Below, one piece after another: positions 9,388 to 17,036 of a DNA stretch of 64,000 nucleotides. Below the pieces are notes generated by a model. That model searched no databases and was not told the DNA's origin. It saw only the letters and a program-made list of their open reading frames with translations. Source of the DNA: Glycomyces artemisiae (GTDB lineage Bacteria > Actinomycetota > Actinomycetes > Mycobacteriales > Micromonosporaceae); the NCBI RefSeq assembly GCF_003002955.1, contig NZ_PVTJ01000007.1, positions 124,001 to 188,000 on the forward strand, written 5' to 3'. How positions within the stretch are numbered: position 1 is the first letter of the stretch; each line of letters starts with the position of its first letter. The translations under genes and the position numbers were made by a program.

Positions 9388-9756
9388 CTAGCGGTCGTCG
9401 GTCGAGTCGAAGGAGTGGAAGTCTGCGGCGGACTGTGCGTCGAACCGCTCGTAGTCCTCGGCGATCCGGAGCAAGGACTCGGCGGCGTCCTGGACGCGTT
9501 CTTCGGAGGTGCTCAGGCTCTGCGCGAGGACCTCGGTGAACTCGCGCCAGCGGCTCTCGACTCCGCGGAACGGGCCGAAGGAGGCGATCTCGGAGCCGAG
9601 CACGTTGATACTTCCCTCAGTGAACGCGGCGGCGGCGTCCGATTCGATGCTGAACAGTTCCAGTCGCGCACGTTCGAGATCGTCGACGATGGACTGCATG
9701 TCGGTGGCGGCCACGTCTCTGATCGCGTCGGGGTCGGCAGTGTAGCGGTCGGTCAT
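9388..9756 (-). CDS. EspC-like type VII secretion target protein
   Basis: A 122-aa helical protein starting MTDRYTADPDAIRDVAATDM, typical of the EspC/WXG100-like family of small ESX substrates. A central SRW sits at the inter-helix turn, and near the C-terminus YERFD fits the YxxxD/E general T7SS export signal. The ATG at 9756 is chosen over an in-frame TTG at 9798 because similarity to the family begins there; the ribosome site is weak for both. It precedes the 273-aa helical protein by 13 bp. A copy of the 17-bp repeat shared by this region lies 68 bp upstream (9824-9840). No ESX core component is in the window. Confidence 0.68.
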   Translation of the reverse strand: MTDRYTADPDAIRDVAATDMQSIVDDLERARLELFSIESDAAAAFTEGSINVLGSEIASFGPFRGVESRWREFTEVLAQSLSTSEERVQDAAESLLRIAEDYERFDAQSAADFHSFDSTDDR

Positions 9757-9823
9757 CGGGTCGGCCTGCTCTCCGGTGGGGTCTTCCAGCGTCTCCAATC
9801 ACGTTCGGTTCCGCATCAGCTGA

Positions 9824-9840
9824 TTGGAATCCGTTGGAAT
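9824..9840. promoter_or_regulatory. 17-bp direct repeat, copy a
   Basis: TTGGAATCCGTTGGAAT consists of two TTGGAAT half-sites 10 bp apart. It lies 68 bp upstream of the T7SS-like pair. Its first half-site also pairs with an inverted TCCAATCA at 9794-9801. The other copies are at 12253, 16940 and 18085. Confidence 0.75.
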
Positions 9841-9903
9841 ACCGGAGGATCGAGCGGAGGTGTTGGGTCATCGTGGTTCCGTTCTGCGAAGCGTGGCCGG
9901 GGT

Positions 9904-10929
9904 TCACCGGCGGCTGATGCGGTGGACGCCGGTCATGGCGATGAGCTTGTCGGGGTTGCGGATCGCGTAGAAGTCGGTGATCCGCCCGGCGGCGACCACG
10001 AGGAGGAAGACGCCTTCGAGGCGGCCTTCGATGTAGGCGGCGATGGCGGGCGCGCCGTTGCAGGTGACGGTCTCGATCCGCAGATCCGACTCCGTCCGTC
10101 GCTTGTGGAAGATGTCGAGGACGGCGGCGGCGACCTTCGCGGCGCCGACGACGGGCTTGCGGGCCGCGGTGGCCTTGCCGCCGCTGTCGGCGGTCCACAC
10201 CGCGTCCGGGGCGAGCAGCGCGAGCAGCCCGTCCAGGTCGCCGGTGGCCGTGGCGGCCATGAACTGCTCGGTGATCCGCTCGGCCTCGGTGTCCAAGGGC
10301 GCGAAGCGCTTCCGACGGGCCTGCACGTGCGCCCGGGCGCGGTGCGCCGTCTGGCGCACCGCCGCCACGGACTTCCCGACCGCCGCGGCGATCTCGCCGT
10401 GCTCGAACCCGAAGACCTCCCGCAGGACGAACACCGCGCGTTCGTCGGGGGTGAGGGTTTCGAGGACCACGAGCATCGCCATCGACACCGATTCGGCCAG
10501 CACCGCGTCCGCGGACGCATCGCGCTCGTCGAGCAGCAGCGGCTCCGGCAGCCAGGGCCCCACGTAGTCCTCGCGGCGGCGGCTGCTCGCCCGCAGCGCG
10601 TTGAGCGCCTGCCGGGTCACCAGCTTCGCCAGGTACGACCTGGTGTCGCGGACCTCGGCGAGGTCCACTCGGGACCAGCGCAGGTAGCCGTCCTGGAGGA
10701 CGTCGTCGGCTTCGGTCGCGGAGCCGAGGATCTCGTACGCGATGGTGAACAGCAGCGGCCGCAGCGCCGTGAAGCGCTCGGCGTGCTCGTCGGCGTCCGC
10801 CGCGACGTGCCCGGCGATGCCCTCGACTGCATGTCCGGCAGTGCCTTCGGCGGCGTGCCCGGCATGGCCCTCGACGGCGTGCCCGGCAGTGCTCTCGGCG
10901 GCGTGCCCGCCGGTGCCCTCGGTGTTCAT
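9904..10929 (-). CDS. ECF sigma factor with SnoaL-like C-terminal domain (SigJ type) and His-rich repeat
   Basis: A 341-aa ECF sigma factor. Region 2 includes LFTIAYEILGSATEADDVLQ and region 4 AVFVLREVFGFEHGEIAAAV. A C-terminal SnoaL/NTF2-like domain of about 120 residues (DGLLALLAPDAVWTADSGG ... DFYAIRNPDKL) is typical of the SigJ/ECF41-like group, in which this domain modulates sigma activity instead of a separate anti-sigma factor. Unusual are residues 6-45: five tandem 8-residue units such as TAGHAVEG. The start ATG overlaps the stop of the oxidoreductase gene as ATGA, so the two are coupled; this sigma/oxidoreductase pairing is common in actinomycetes. Confidence 0.88.
   Translation of the reverse strand: MNTEGTGGHAAESTAGHAVEGHAGHAAEGTAGHAVEGIAGHVAADADEHAERFTALRPLLFTIAYEILGSATEADDVLQDGYLRWSRVDLAEVRDTRSYLAKLVTRQALNALRASSRRREDYVGPWLPEPLLLDERDASADAVLAESVSMAMLVVLETLTPDERAVFVLREVFGFEHGEIAAAVGKSVAAVRQTAHRARAHVQARRKRFAPLDTEAERITEQFMAATATGDLDGLLALLAPDAVWTADSGGKATAARKPVVGAAKVAAAVLDIFHKRRTESDLRIETVTCNGAPAIAAYIEGRLEGVFLLVVAAGRITDFYAIRNPDKLIAMTGVHRISRR
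10795..10914 (-). repeat. five 24-bp in-frame tandem repeats (8-residue units)
   Basis: Residues 6-45 of the ECF sigma factor read TGGHAAES, TAGHAVEG, HAGHAAEG, TAGHAVEG, IAGHVAAD. The unit is 24 bp with only a few substitutions, so it probably arose by slippage duplication. Each unit places one His in the GH pair. Confidence 0.85.
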
Positions 10930-12107
10930 GCCCTGCTCCGTTCCGCCACCGGTTCGAGGGCGCGGGGGCCGCCCTTGATCCAGATCATCGTGCCAGGCTT
11001 GCGCGCTTCGAGGCGGATGCGCTTGGCGACCACGAACCGGCAGGTCGCCTCCTTGATGAACGCGCCCAGGCGGCCGCCGATGAACAGGCCGGTCATGGAG
11101 TCGTCCTTGCGGCCGATCTGCCGGATTCCGTCGCGGCGGCCCAGGCTCACGCAGGCACCGGTGAACCCGAGGTCGATCACGGCCGGCTCGGTCCCGGCGA
11201 TGCGGCTGAGCACCGTGTCGGCGGCCCGCGCGCCGAGCGGCCCGGCCGCGTACCCGCTCATGCGCAGCGCCTGCCCCGACGGGGCGGCGCAGTCCCCGGC
11301 GGCGACGATCCGGTCGTCGTCGACGCTGGTCAGCGTCTCGTCGGTGAGGAGCCGCCCGAGGCCGTCCGTGGACAGGCCGCTCGCCGCGGCCAGGTCGGGG
11401 ACGGCGAATCCGGCCGTCCAGATCGTCAGCACACTCGCGCGTTCGGCGCCGGAGGCGAGGCGGACGGCGTCGGCGCGGACCTCGGCGACGTTGTCGCCCT
11501 CGATCACCGTCACACCGTTCTTGTTGAGCCACTTGGCAACGTAGCGGCGCCCCGGCTCGCTCAGGTAGGGCGCGAGGGCCCGGCCGCACACGAGCGCGAC
11601 CCGCCGTCCCTGCTCGGCGAGCTCGGCCGCGATCTCGATGCCGGTGAGCCCGCCGCCGACGACGGTGACCGGCGCGTCCAGCGGCAGGTCTTCGAGGCCG
11701 GCGCGCAGGCGCCGCGCGGGTTCGAGCTCGGCGATGTCGTACGCGAACTCGGCCGCGCCGGGCACCGCGACGGGCGTCGCCCCGGTGCTCCCGACCGCAT
11801 AGACGAGGTAGTCGTAGTCCAGGGTGCCGCCGGAGGCGAGGCGCACCGTGCGGGCGCCGGCGTCGATGCGCTCGGCCTTGTCGACGACGAGTTCGACGCC
11901 TTCGCCCAGCAGCGTCCCGTAGTCGATCTCGGCCTCGCCGGTGCCCGCCGCGAGCTGGTGCAGGCGCAGCCGCTCGACGAACTGCGGGCGCGGGTTCACG
12001 AGCGTGACGCGCACGTCGTCCCTGGCCCGCAGCCGGTTCGCGGCGATCGTCCCTGCATATCCGCCGCCGATGACGACGACGTTCCTGGTTGCACTGTGTT
12101 CGTTCAT
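10926..12107 (-). CDS. NAD(P)/FAD-dependent oxidoreductase, NDH-2/AIF-like
   Basis: A 393-aa pyridine nucleotide-disulfide oxidoreductase fold. The FAD-binding dinucleotide motif VVVIGGGYAGTIAANRL lies at the N-terminus. The NAD(P)-binding motif VTVVGGGLTGIEIAAELAEQG is near residue 150, and a TSVDDDRIVAAGDCAAP segment near 285 contacts FAD. No CxxxxC redox disulfide is seen, which fits the NADH dehydrogenase-2/FSP1 group rather than disulfide reductases. The ATG at 12107 begins MNEHSATRN. It is the first gene of a two-gene unit with the ECF sigma factor. A 17-bp repeat at 12253 lies in the promoter region shared with the divergent NB-ARC gene. Confidence 0.88.
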   Translation of the reverse strand: MNEHSATRNVVVIGGGYAGTIAANRLRARDDVRVTLVNPRPQFVERLRLHQLAAGTGEAEIDYGTLLGEGVELVVDKAERIDAGARTVRLASGGTLDYDYLVYAVGSTGATPVAVPGAAEFAYDIAELEPARRLRAGLEDLPLDAPVTVVGGGLTGIEIAAELAEQGRRVALVCGRALAPYLSEPGRRYVAKWLNKNGVTVIEGDNVAEVRADAVRLASGAERASVLTIWTAGFAVPDLAAASGLSTDGLGRLLTDETLTSVDDDRIVAAGDCAAPSGQALRMSGYAAGPLGARAADTVLSRIAGTEPAVIDLGFTGACVSLGRRDGIRQIGRKDDSMTGLFIGGRLGAFIKEATCRFVVAKRIRLEARKPGTMIWIKGGPRALEPVAERSRA

Positions 12108-12252
12108 GCCCCCAAGACACCGCCGCGCGTGGCCGCGTGACACGGGATGGCGCGCATCACCTCCGTCCCACTCGGAGGCGGCGGGCCCGGGCCCCGGTGG
12201 GCCCGCCGGTGGTCTGATGCAACCCCCGATCGCGGTCGAGGGGTAGGCATGA

Positions 12253-12269
12253 TTGGAATACGTTGGAAC
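12253..12269. promoter_or_regulatory. 17-bp direct repeat, copy b
   Basis: TTGGAATACGTTGGAAC lies 23 bp upstream of the NB-ARC regulator start (12293) and 145 bp upstream of the divergent oxidoreductase/sigma unit. If the NB-ARC protein binds this repeat, this copy would provide autoregulation. Confidence 0.75.
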
Positions 12270-12292
12270 GCCAGCACCGGAAGCGAGGACGC

Positions 12293-14761
12293 ATGCCCCC
12301 TGCCGACACCGCCGCCCGGCTCGCGGCCTGGCTCGCCGCGCACATGGAGCACCACCGCCTCAGCGCCGACGAGGTCGCCCGCGAGCTGCGGGTCGGTGCG
12401 GGACAGGTCCGCGCCTGGCTCGCCGCCGCCGGGCACCGGCCGCCCGTCGCCGCCGGCGAGTTCGACCACCTCGACACGCCCGTGAAGCTCGGCGCGTGGC
12501 TGCGCGCCCGCATCGCCGACTCCGGGCTCACCGTCCGCGAACTCGCCGCGTCCACTGAGCACGTCTCGATGAGCACGGTCTACAACTGGCTCAAGGGCGA
12601 GCACCTCCCCGCCCCGCCCGCCGCCGACGAACCCGACCGGTTCGACCTGCTCCTGTCCAACCCCGCGCTCGGCCTCGGCATCCACCAGCGCGTCCAGCTC
12701 GACGAGGTCCGCCGCCGCCTCACCGGGACCTCGCTGCACGTCGACGACCCCGCCGCCTGGGACGCCCGCGCCCTGCCCGCCGCCAACCGCTCCTTCACCG
12801 GCCGCCGGGCCGCCCTCCGCCGCCTCGACCGCGCCCTCGCCGACCGCGCCGCACTGGTCCTCGTCACCGGCATCGGCGGCGTCGGCAAGACCGCCCTCGC
12901 CGTCCAGTGGGCCCGCTCGGCGCTCGCCCGCGCCACCTACACCGACGGCTGCCTCTACCTCGACCTGCACGGCTACAGCGCCGGGCCTCCCGTGGACGCC
13001 GACACCGCCCGCCTGCGCCTGCTCTACCAGCTCGGCGTCGACCCCCGCCGCCTCCCCTCCGACACCGAAGCGCAAGCGGCCCTGTACCAGCGGATCCTCG
13101 CCGACCGCCGCGTCCTCCTCGTGCTCGACAACGCCCACGGCGAGCCCCAGGTGCGCCCGCTCCTGCCCGCCGCGCCCGGCTGCCTCGCGCTGGTCACCGG
13201 CCGCGGGCGCTTGACCGGCCTCGACGTCACCAGTCCCGGCCTCGCCCGCCTCGACCTCGACGCCCTCGCCGACACCGAGGCCACCGCCCTCCTGCGCGAC
13301 CTCCTCGGCCGCCTCGCCACCAAGGACGTCCCCGACGCCGACGTCCAGGCGCTCGCCGACCGCTGCGGCCGCCTCCCCCTCGCCATCCAGATCGCCGCCG
13401 CCGACTACCTCACCCACCACCACCCGCGGCGCACTTCGCTCGCCGACTACACCGCCGACCTCGCCTTGGGGGCCTTGGCGACCGGCCCCGACGACCCCGC
13501 CACCGCCGTCACCCCCGCCCTCGACCACTCCCACCGCCGCCTCAGCCCCGGCGCGCAGCGCGCCTACCGCCTCCTCGGCCTCCACCGCGCCCCGGACTTC
13601 GCGCCCGCGTGGGCCGCCAGCGTCGTCGCCGAACCCCTCGACCGCGCCCGCGCGCTCCTGTCGGAGCTCGCGCAGGCCAACCTCCTCGCCGTCGACGACC
13701 GGGGCCGGTACGCCTTCCACGACCTCCTCCGCGAGCATGCCGCCGCGCTCGCCGACCGCCACGAGACCGCCGAGGACCGCCGCGCCGCAGTCGGCCGCGG
13801 CCTCGACCACTGGCGCGCCGGAGGCATCGCCGCCACCATGGCCGCCGAACCCGGCCGCGACCCGATCGTCGTGCGCCCCTTGGCCCCTGGCGTCACCCCC
13901 GAGGTCTTCGACGACTACGACGCCGCGGCGCGGTGGATCGACGACGAACTTGAAGGGCTCCTCGCCGGGGCCGCCCACGCCGCCGAGGCGGGCTTCGACG
14001 CCGACGTCTGGCAGTTCGCCTGGACCGCCGCGAACGTCCTCGGCGACCGCGGCCAGTGGAGCCGCCAGATCGAACTCGCCCGCCTCTCCCTGGAGGCCTC
14101 CCAGCGCGCGGGCGACACCGAGGCGATCGCCCGCAGCCACCGCTTCGTCGCCCACCCGGCGATCCGCGACGGCCGCGTCGACGAGGCCCGCACCCATCTC
14201 CGCTCCGCGCTCGACCTCCACCGCGCCGACGCCGACGCCGCGGGCCAGGCGGCCGTGCTCCACAGCCTCGCCGCCATCGAGGAGCACGTCGGCGACTACG
14301 CGGCCGCGCTCGCCTGCGCCGAAACGGCCCTCGCCATCGACCGCGACCGCGGCTTCCTCGGCGGCCAGGGCCGCGCCCTCAACGAGATCGGCTGGCACCT
14401 CGCCCATCTCGGCCGCGCCGCCGAGGCCGTCGAGCCGTGCCTCCAGGCCCTCGCCGTCTTCGAGAAGCTCGGCGACCGCGGCGGGGCCGCGCTCACCCTC
14501 GACACCCTCGGCTACATCCGCCACGCCGGGGGCGAGCACGACGCCGCGATCGCCGAATACCGCCGCGCCAACGCCGAGTTCCGGGCCCTCGGCCGCCCGT
14601 TCGAGACCGCGGGCACCCTCGACCGCATCGGCGACGTCCACGCCGACGCGGGCGACCGCGCCGCCGCGCGCGCCGCGTGGGGCGAATCGCTCGCGCTCTT
14701 CGAGGAGCTCGGCCACGCCGTCGCCGACGAGGTCCGCGCCAAGCTCGAAGCACCCGAGTGA
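12293..14761 (+). CDS. tandem-HTH, NB-ARC and TPR transcriptional regulator (STAND family)
   Basis: An 822-aa AfsR-like STAND regulator. Unusually it has two HTH-like segments in a row: residues 8-46 (RLSADEVARELRVGAGQVRA) and 64-101 (LTVRELAASTEHVSMSTVYN). The NB-ARC module follows, with P-loop GIGGVGKT at 193-200 and Walker B RRVLLVLDNAHGE near 285. The C-terminal 260 residues are TPR repeats (ALNEIGWHLAHLGRAAEAVE, TLDTLGYIRHAGGEHDAAIA). In this class the TPR binds a ligand, often a peptide, and the NTPase gates DNA binding. The ATG at 12293 follows GAGGAC. A 17-bp direct repeat lies 23 bp upstream, and two HTHs in one chain would suit a direct repeat. Confidence 0.85.
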   Translation: MPPADTAARLAAWLAAHMEHHRLSADEVARELRVGAGQVRAWLAAAGHRPPVAAGEFDHLDTPVKLGAWLRARIADSGLTVRELAASTEHVSMSTVYNWLKGEHLPAPPAADEPDRFDLLLSNPALGLGIHQRVQLDEVRRRLTGTSLHVDDPAAWDARALPAANRSFTGRRAALRRLDRALADRAALVLVTGIGGVGKTALAVQWARSALARATYTDGCLYLDLHGYSAGPPVDADTARLRLLYQLGVDPRRLPSDTEAQAALYQRILADRRVLLVLDNAHGEPQVRPLLPAAPGCLALVTGRGRLTGLDVTSPGLARLDLDALADTEATALLRDLLGRLATKDVPDADVQALADRCGRLPLAIQIAAADYLTHHHPRRTSLADYTADLALGALATGPDDPATAVTPALDHSHRRLSPGAQRAYRLLGLHRAPDFAPAWAASVVAEPLDRARALLSELAQANLLAVDDRGRYAFHDLLREHAAALADRHETAEDRRAAVGRGLDHWRAGGIAATMAAEPGRDPIVVRPLAPGVTPEVFDDYDAAARWIDDELEGLLAGAAHAAEAGFDADVWQFAWTAANVLGDRGQWSRQIELARLSLEASQRAGDTEAIARSHRFVAHPAIRDGRVDEARTHLRSALDLHRADADAAGQAAVLHSLAAIEEHVGDYAAALACAETALAIDRDRGFLGGQGRALNEIGWHLAHLGRAAEAVEPCLQALAVFEKLGDRGGAALTLDTLGYIRHAGGEHDAAIAEYRRANAEFRALGRPFETAGTLDRIGDVHADAGDRAAARAAWGESLALFEELGHAVADEVRAKLEAPE

Positions 14762-14828
14762 CCGGTCATGCCCTGGGCGCCGGTCCATCGCGCCTCGGGG
14801 CCGACGGTCGACCGCGCGGTCCTCGTGC

Positions 14829-15467
14829 TCAGGCGATCGAGGCGGTGATCTGCTCTGCCTGGGCCGCAAGGTCTTGGAGGTAGGCGTCGGCGTCATCCGG
14901 GGACTGCTGCGCCGGGTCGATCCAGCAGAAGGCCGAGATGGTGAGGCGGCCGGTCACGAAGGTGATCTGGCGCTTCTGCTGGTCCTCGCCCTCCCCCTGC
15001 ACGTACAGGAAACCCGACTCCCCGGCGCCGTCGAAGTCGCTGACGGCGTCGGCCTGCTCGGTCCACCATGCCTTCTCGTCGAGCCAGTACTGGGCGGCCG
15101 AGTCGGCGTCGGTCCAGGCGTCGACGGCCAGGCCCGCGCCGTCCGCGCCCTCGTGGTACCACGTGCAGGTGAGGTTGCCGATGCCGCCGGAGGTGTAGCC
15201 GTCCGATTCGGACGAACCCGGTTCGGTCCCGAACAGGGGCGCGTACCCGTCGGTGTCGAACTCCGCGCAGGTCTCGTCGGCGAGCACCTCGGCTCCCGAG
15301 CCGCTTCCGGCGGGGTTCACCTGCCACACGACGACCAGGATGGCGGTGAGCGCGATCGCGACGACGGCGACCACCGCGGCGCCGCCAGCCCAAAGGCGCC
15401 GGTGCGGCTGCGGCGGTGGGGGAAGCGGCGACTGGGCGTTCCAGGCGGTTCTGGTCGGCGGCATCAT
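14829..15467 (-). CDS. membrane-anchored protein with exported C-terminal domain
   Basis: A 212-aa protein with a short proline-rich cytoplasmic N-terminus, one membrane helix (about residues 26-50, GGAAVVAVVAIALTAILVVV) and an exported acidic domain of about 155 residues. This domain carries three cysteines (DETCAEF, LTCTWY, AFCWIDP), a pattern seen in actinobacterial DUF3558-like lipoprotein domains. The first ATG overlaps the MFS stop as ATGA, so it is translationally coupled to the transporter. It could be an accessory or sensor subunit of that exporter; the function is not known. Confidence 0.7.
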   Translation of the reverse strand: MMPPTRTAWNAQSPLPPPPQPHRRLWAGGAAVVAVVAIALTAILVVVWQVNPAGSGSGAEVLADETCAEFDTDGYAPLFGTEPGSSESDGYTSGGIGNLTCTWYHEGADGAGLAVDAWTDADSAAQYWLDEKAWWTEQADAVSDFDGAGESGFLYVQGEGEDQQKRQITFVTGRLTISAFCWIDPAQQSPDDADAYLQDLAAQAEQITASIA

Positions 15468-16720
15468 GCGAGGTTCCCTACTGTCGTCGCGGCGGGCGCC
15501 GGGCCTCGGTCGGTGGCGGGGTCGCGGCCGATCCTCGCGTGCAGGCCGATCGCGAGCCCGGCCGCGGCGCCGACCGCCCCGCACGCGGCGACGGCGATCG
15601 CGGGCGACAGGGCCGAGGCGAGGAGCCCGGCCAGCGCCATGCCGAGCCCCTGGGCGGTCTGGAGCCCGGCCGCGGCGAAGCCGATCGCCCTGCCTCGCAT
15701 GCCGTCGGGCACGGATTCGATGAATGAGGTCTGGGCGAGGACCATGTAAGAGCCGAACAGGCCCGAGAGCGCCCACAGCGCCACCGTCACCGGCAGGCTC
15801 GGCGCGGTGAGAGTGAGGACCAGGGGGACGCCGGTGGCGACGGTGAGCGGCACGGTGAGGCGGCGGCGGGCGGTCGGGCCGAGGCGGGCGACCAGGAGCA
15901 TGCCGACGGCGGCGCCGATGACGTCGGCGGCCATGAGCCAGCCGACGGCGGCCTGCCCGGCGCCGATCTGCGCGGCGTAGGGCGCCGCGAGCGCCTCGGG
16001 GACGACGAAGCACCCGAACAGCCAGGTGAGCGCGGCGAGCCCGAGGAGGCGGCGGTCGCCGGCGACGTAGCGGATGCCCGCGAGGGCGAAGCCGCTGCGG
16101 GTCCGCTCTTCGGCGACGCCGTCGTGGTCGGGCAGGTGGGGCCCGAGCCCGGTCCGGAGCATGAGCGCGGACAGCGCGAACGTCAGGGTGTTGACGGCGA
16201 TCGCGAGGTGGGGGCTGCCGGTGGCGGCGACGAGGGCGCCGCCGAGGGTGAAGCCGAGGATCTGCGCGATGTTGTCGGTGCCGCTCATGATCGCTTGGCC
16301 GACGGGGAAGAGCCGCCCCGGGAGGACTTGCGGGGTGGTGGCGGTGCGGGCGGCGGAGAACAGCGGCTGCGGGCAGGTGACGAGGAGGACGAGGAGCGCC
16401 AGGATCGGGAGGGGCACTGCGGGGATGATCATGAGGGCGCTGAGGGCGGCACGGATGAGCTCGGTGACGGTCATGACGGTGCGCCGGGAGTGGCGGTCGG
16501 CGATCCCGGCGAGGAGCGGTGCGGTGATGAGCGGCGGCAGGAGCGACATGGCGTAGACGAGCGCGGTGACCGCCGCGGACCCGGTGCGGTCGAAGACCAG
16601 GAGCGCGAGGGCGACGCGCGCGAACTGGTCTCCCATGCGGGACTGGAGCTGGGCGAGCCACAGGACGCGGAACTCGCCGACGGCGAGCACGTCGCGGTAC
16701 CGCGCGGTTCGCTCGGGCAT
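15464..16720 (-). CDS. MFS transporter, putative exporter
   Basis: A 418-aa major facilitator protein with twelve predicted helices. The N-terminus FRVLWLAQLQSRMGDQFARVALALLVFDRTG and the loop ADRHSRRTVMT (the MFS motif-A position) resemble the MFS_3/enterobactin-exporter-like group that exports drugs or siderophores. The ATG at 16720 has GAGGAAG 7 nt upstream. Upstream lies a perfect 10-bp-stem hairpin (16755-16780), then a 13-codon ORF with a strong ribosome site (16801-16842). So the transporter is either attenuated by that leader peptide or exports its product. The substrate is unknown. Confidence 0.87.
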   Translation of the reverse strand: MPERTARYRDVLAVGEFRVLWLAQLQSRMGDQFARVALALLVFDRTGSAAVTALVYAMSLLPPLITAPLLAGIADRHSRRTVMTVTELIRAALSALMIIPAVPLPILALLVLLVTCPQPLFSAARTATTPQVLPGRLFPVGQAIMSGTDNIAQILGFTLGGALVAATGSPHLAIAVNTLTFALSALMLRTGLGPHLPDHDGVAEERTRSGFALAGIRYVAGDRRLLGLAALTWLFGCFVVPEALAAPYAAQIGAGQAAVGWLMAADVIGAAVGMLLVARLGPTARRRLTVPLTVATGVPLVLTLTAPSLPVTVALWALSGLFGSYMVLAQTSFIESVPDGMRGRAIGFAAAGLQTAQGLGMALAGLLASALSPAIAVAACGAVGAAAGLAIGLHARIGRDPATDRGPAPAATTVGNLA

Positions 16721-16754
16721 GGGCTTCCTCGGTTTCGGTGTCGCAGCAGGGGGG

Positions 16755-16780
16755 CTGGGGCCGGCCGTGTCCGGCCCCAG
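16755..16780 (-). terminator. hairpin between microORF and MFS gene, possible attenuator
   Basis: CTGGGGCCGG and CCGGCCCCAG form a perfect 10-bp stem with a 6-nt loop. It starts 21 nt after the microORF stop and 35 nt before the MFS start. There is no T tract, so it could act as an intrinsic terminator, attenuator or RNA-stability element. Confidence 0.6.
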
Positions 16781-16800
16781 CGCATGGACTCGCGGCCTGG

Positions 16801-16842
16801 TCAGTGCCAGTCGTTGTCGCGGCGGTATTCGCGGTCGCGCAT
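16801..16842 (-). CDS. 13-residue microORF (leader or signal peptide candidate)
   Basis: ATG at 16842 with a near-ideal ribosome site (GGAAAGGAG, 6-nt spacing) opens a 13-codon ORF encoding MRDREYRRDNDWH. It is highly charged, with Tyr, Trp and a C-terminal His. The ribosome site is stronger than those of many genes around it, which argues for real translation. It is followed by a hairpin and then the MFS gene. Two readings fit: a leader peptide for translation-coupled attenuation of the transporter, or a precursor of a short signalling or natural-product peptide exported by the MFS protein and sensed by the TPR regulator at 12293. I know of no matching family. Confidence 0.6.
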   Translation of the reverse strand: MRDREYRRDNDWH

Positions 16843-16939
16843 CGCAATCTCCTTTCCTGCGGCGGAGCGGCCGGGAGGCGTCCCGGGCGCTCGGCCGCAG
16901 CCCATTGAACTGAGTGGAGGGCCGAAGGGGAAGGACTCG

Positions 16940-16956
16940 TTGGAATCCGTTGCAAT
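16940..16956. promoter_or_regulatory. 17-bp direct repeat, copy c
   Basis: TTGGAATCCGTTGCAAT has an intact first half-site and one mismatch (G to C) in the second. It lies 98 bp upstream of the microORF/MFS/membrane-protein unit. Confidence 0.72.
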
Positions 16957-17036
16957 CGGCGGGAGGCGGGCGCTCGGGGCCGCGCGGCCGCGGGGTCACG
17001 GTTCGGTGTCGCAGGGGGTGCGCGGCTGGCGGGGGG

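Noticed and set aside
12104..14896. A 930-codon open frame antisense to the NB-ARC regulator gene.
   Set aside because: The composition is a low-complexity Gly/Glu/Ala/Val string, typical of an antisense frame in GC-rich DNA; the plus-strand frame has clear domains.
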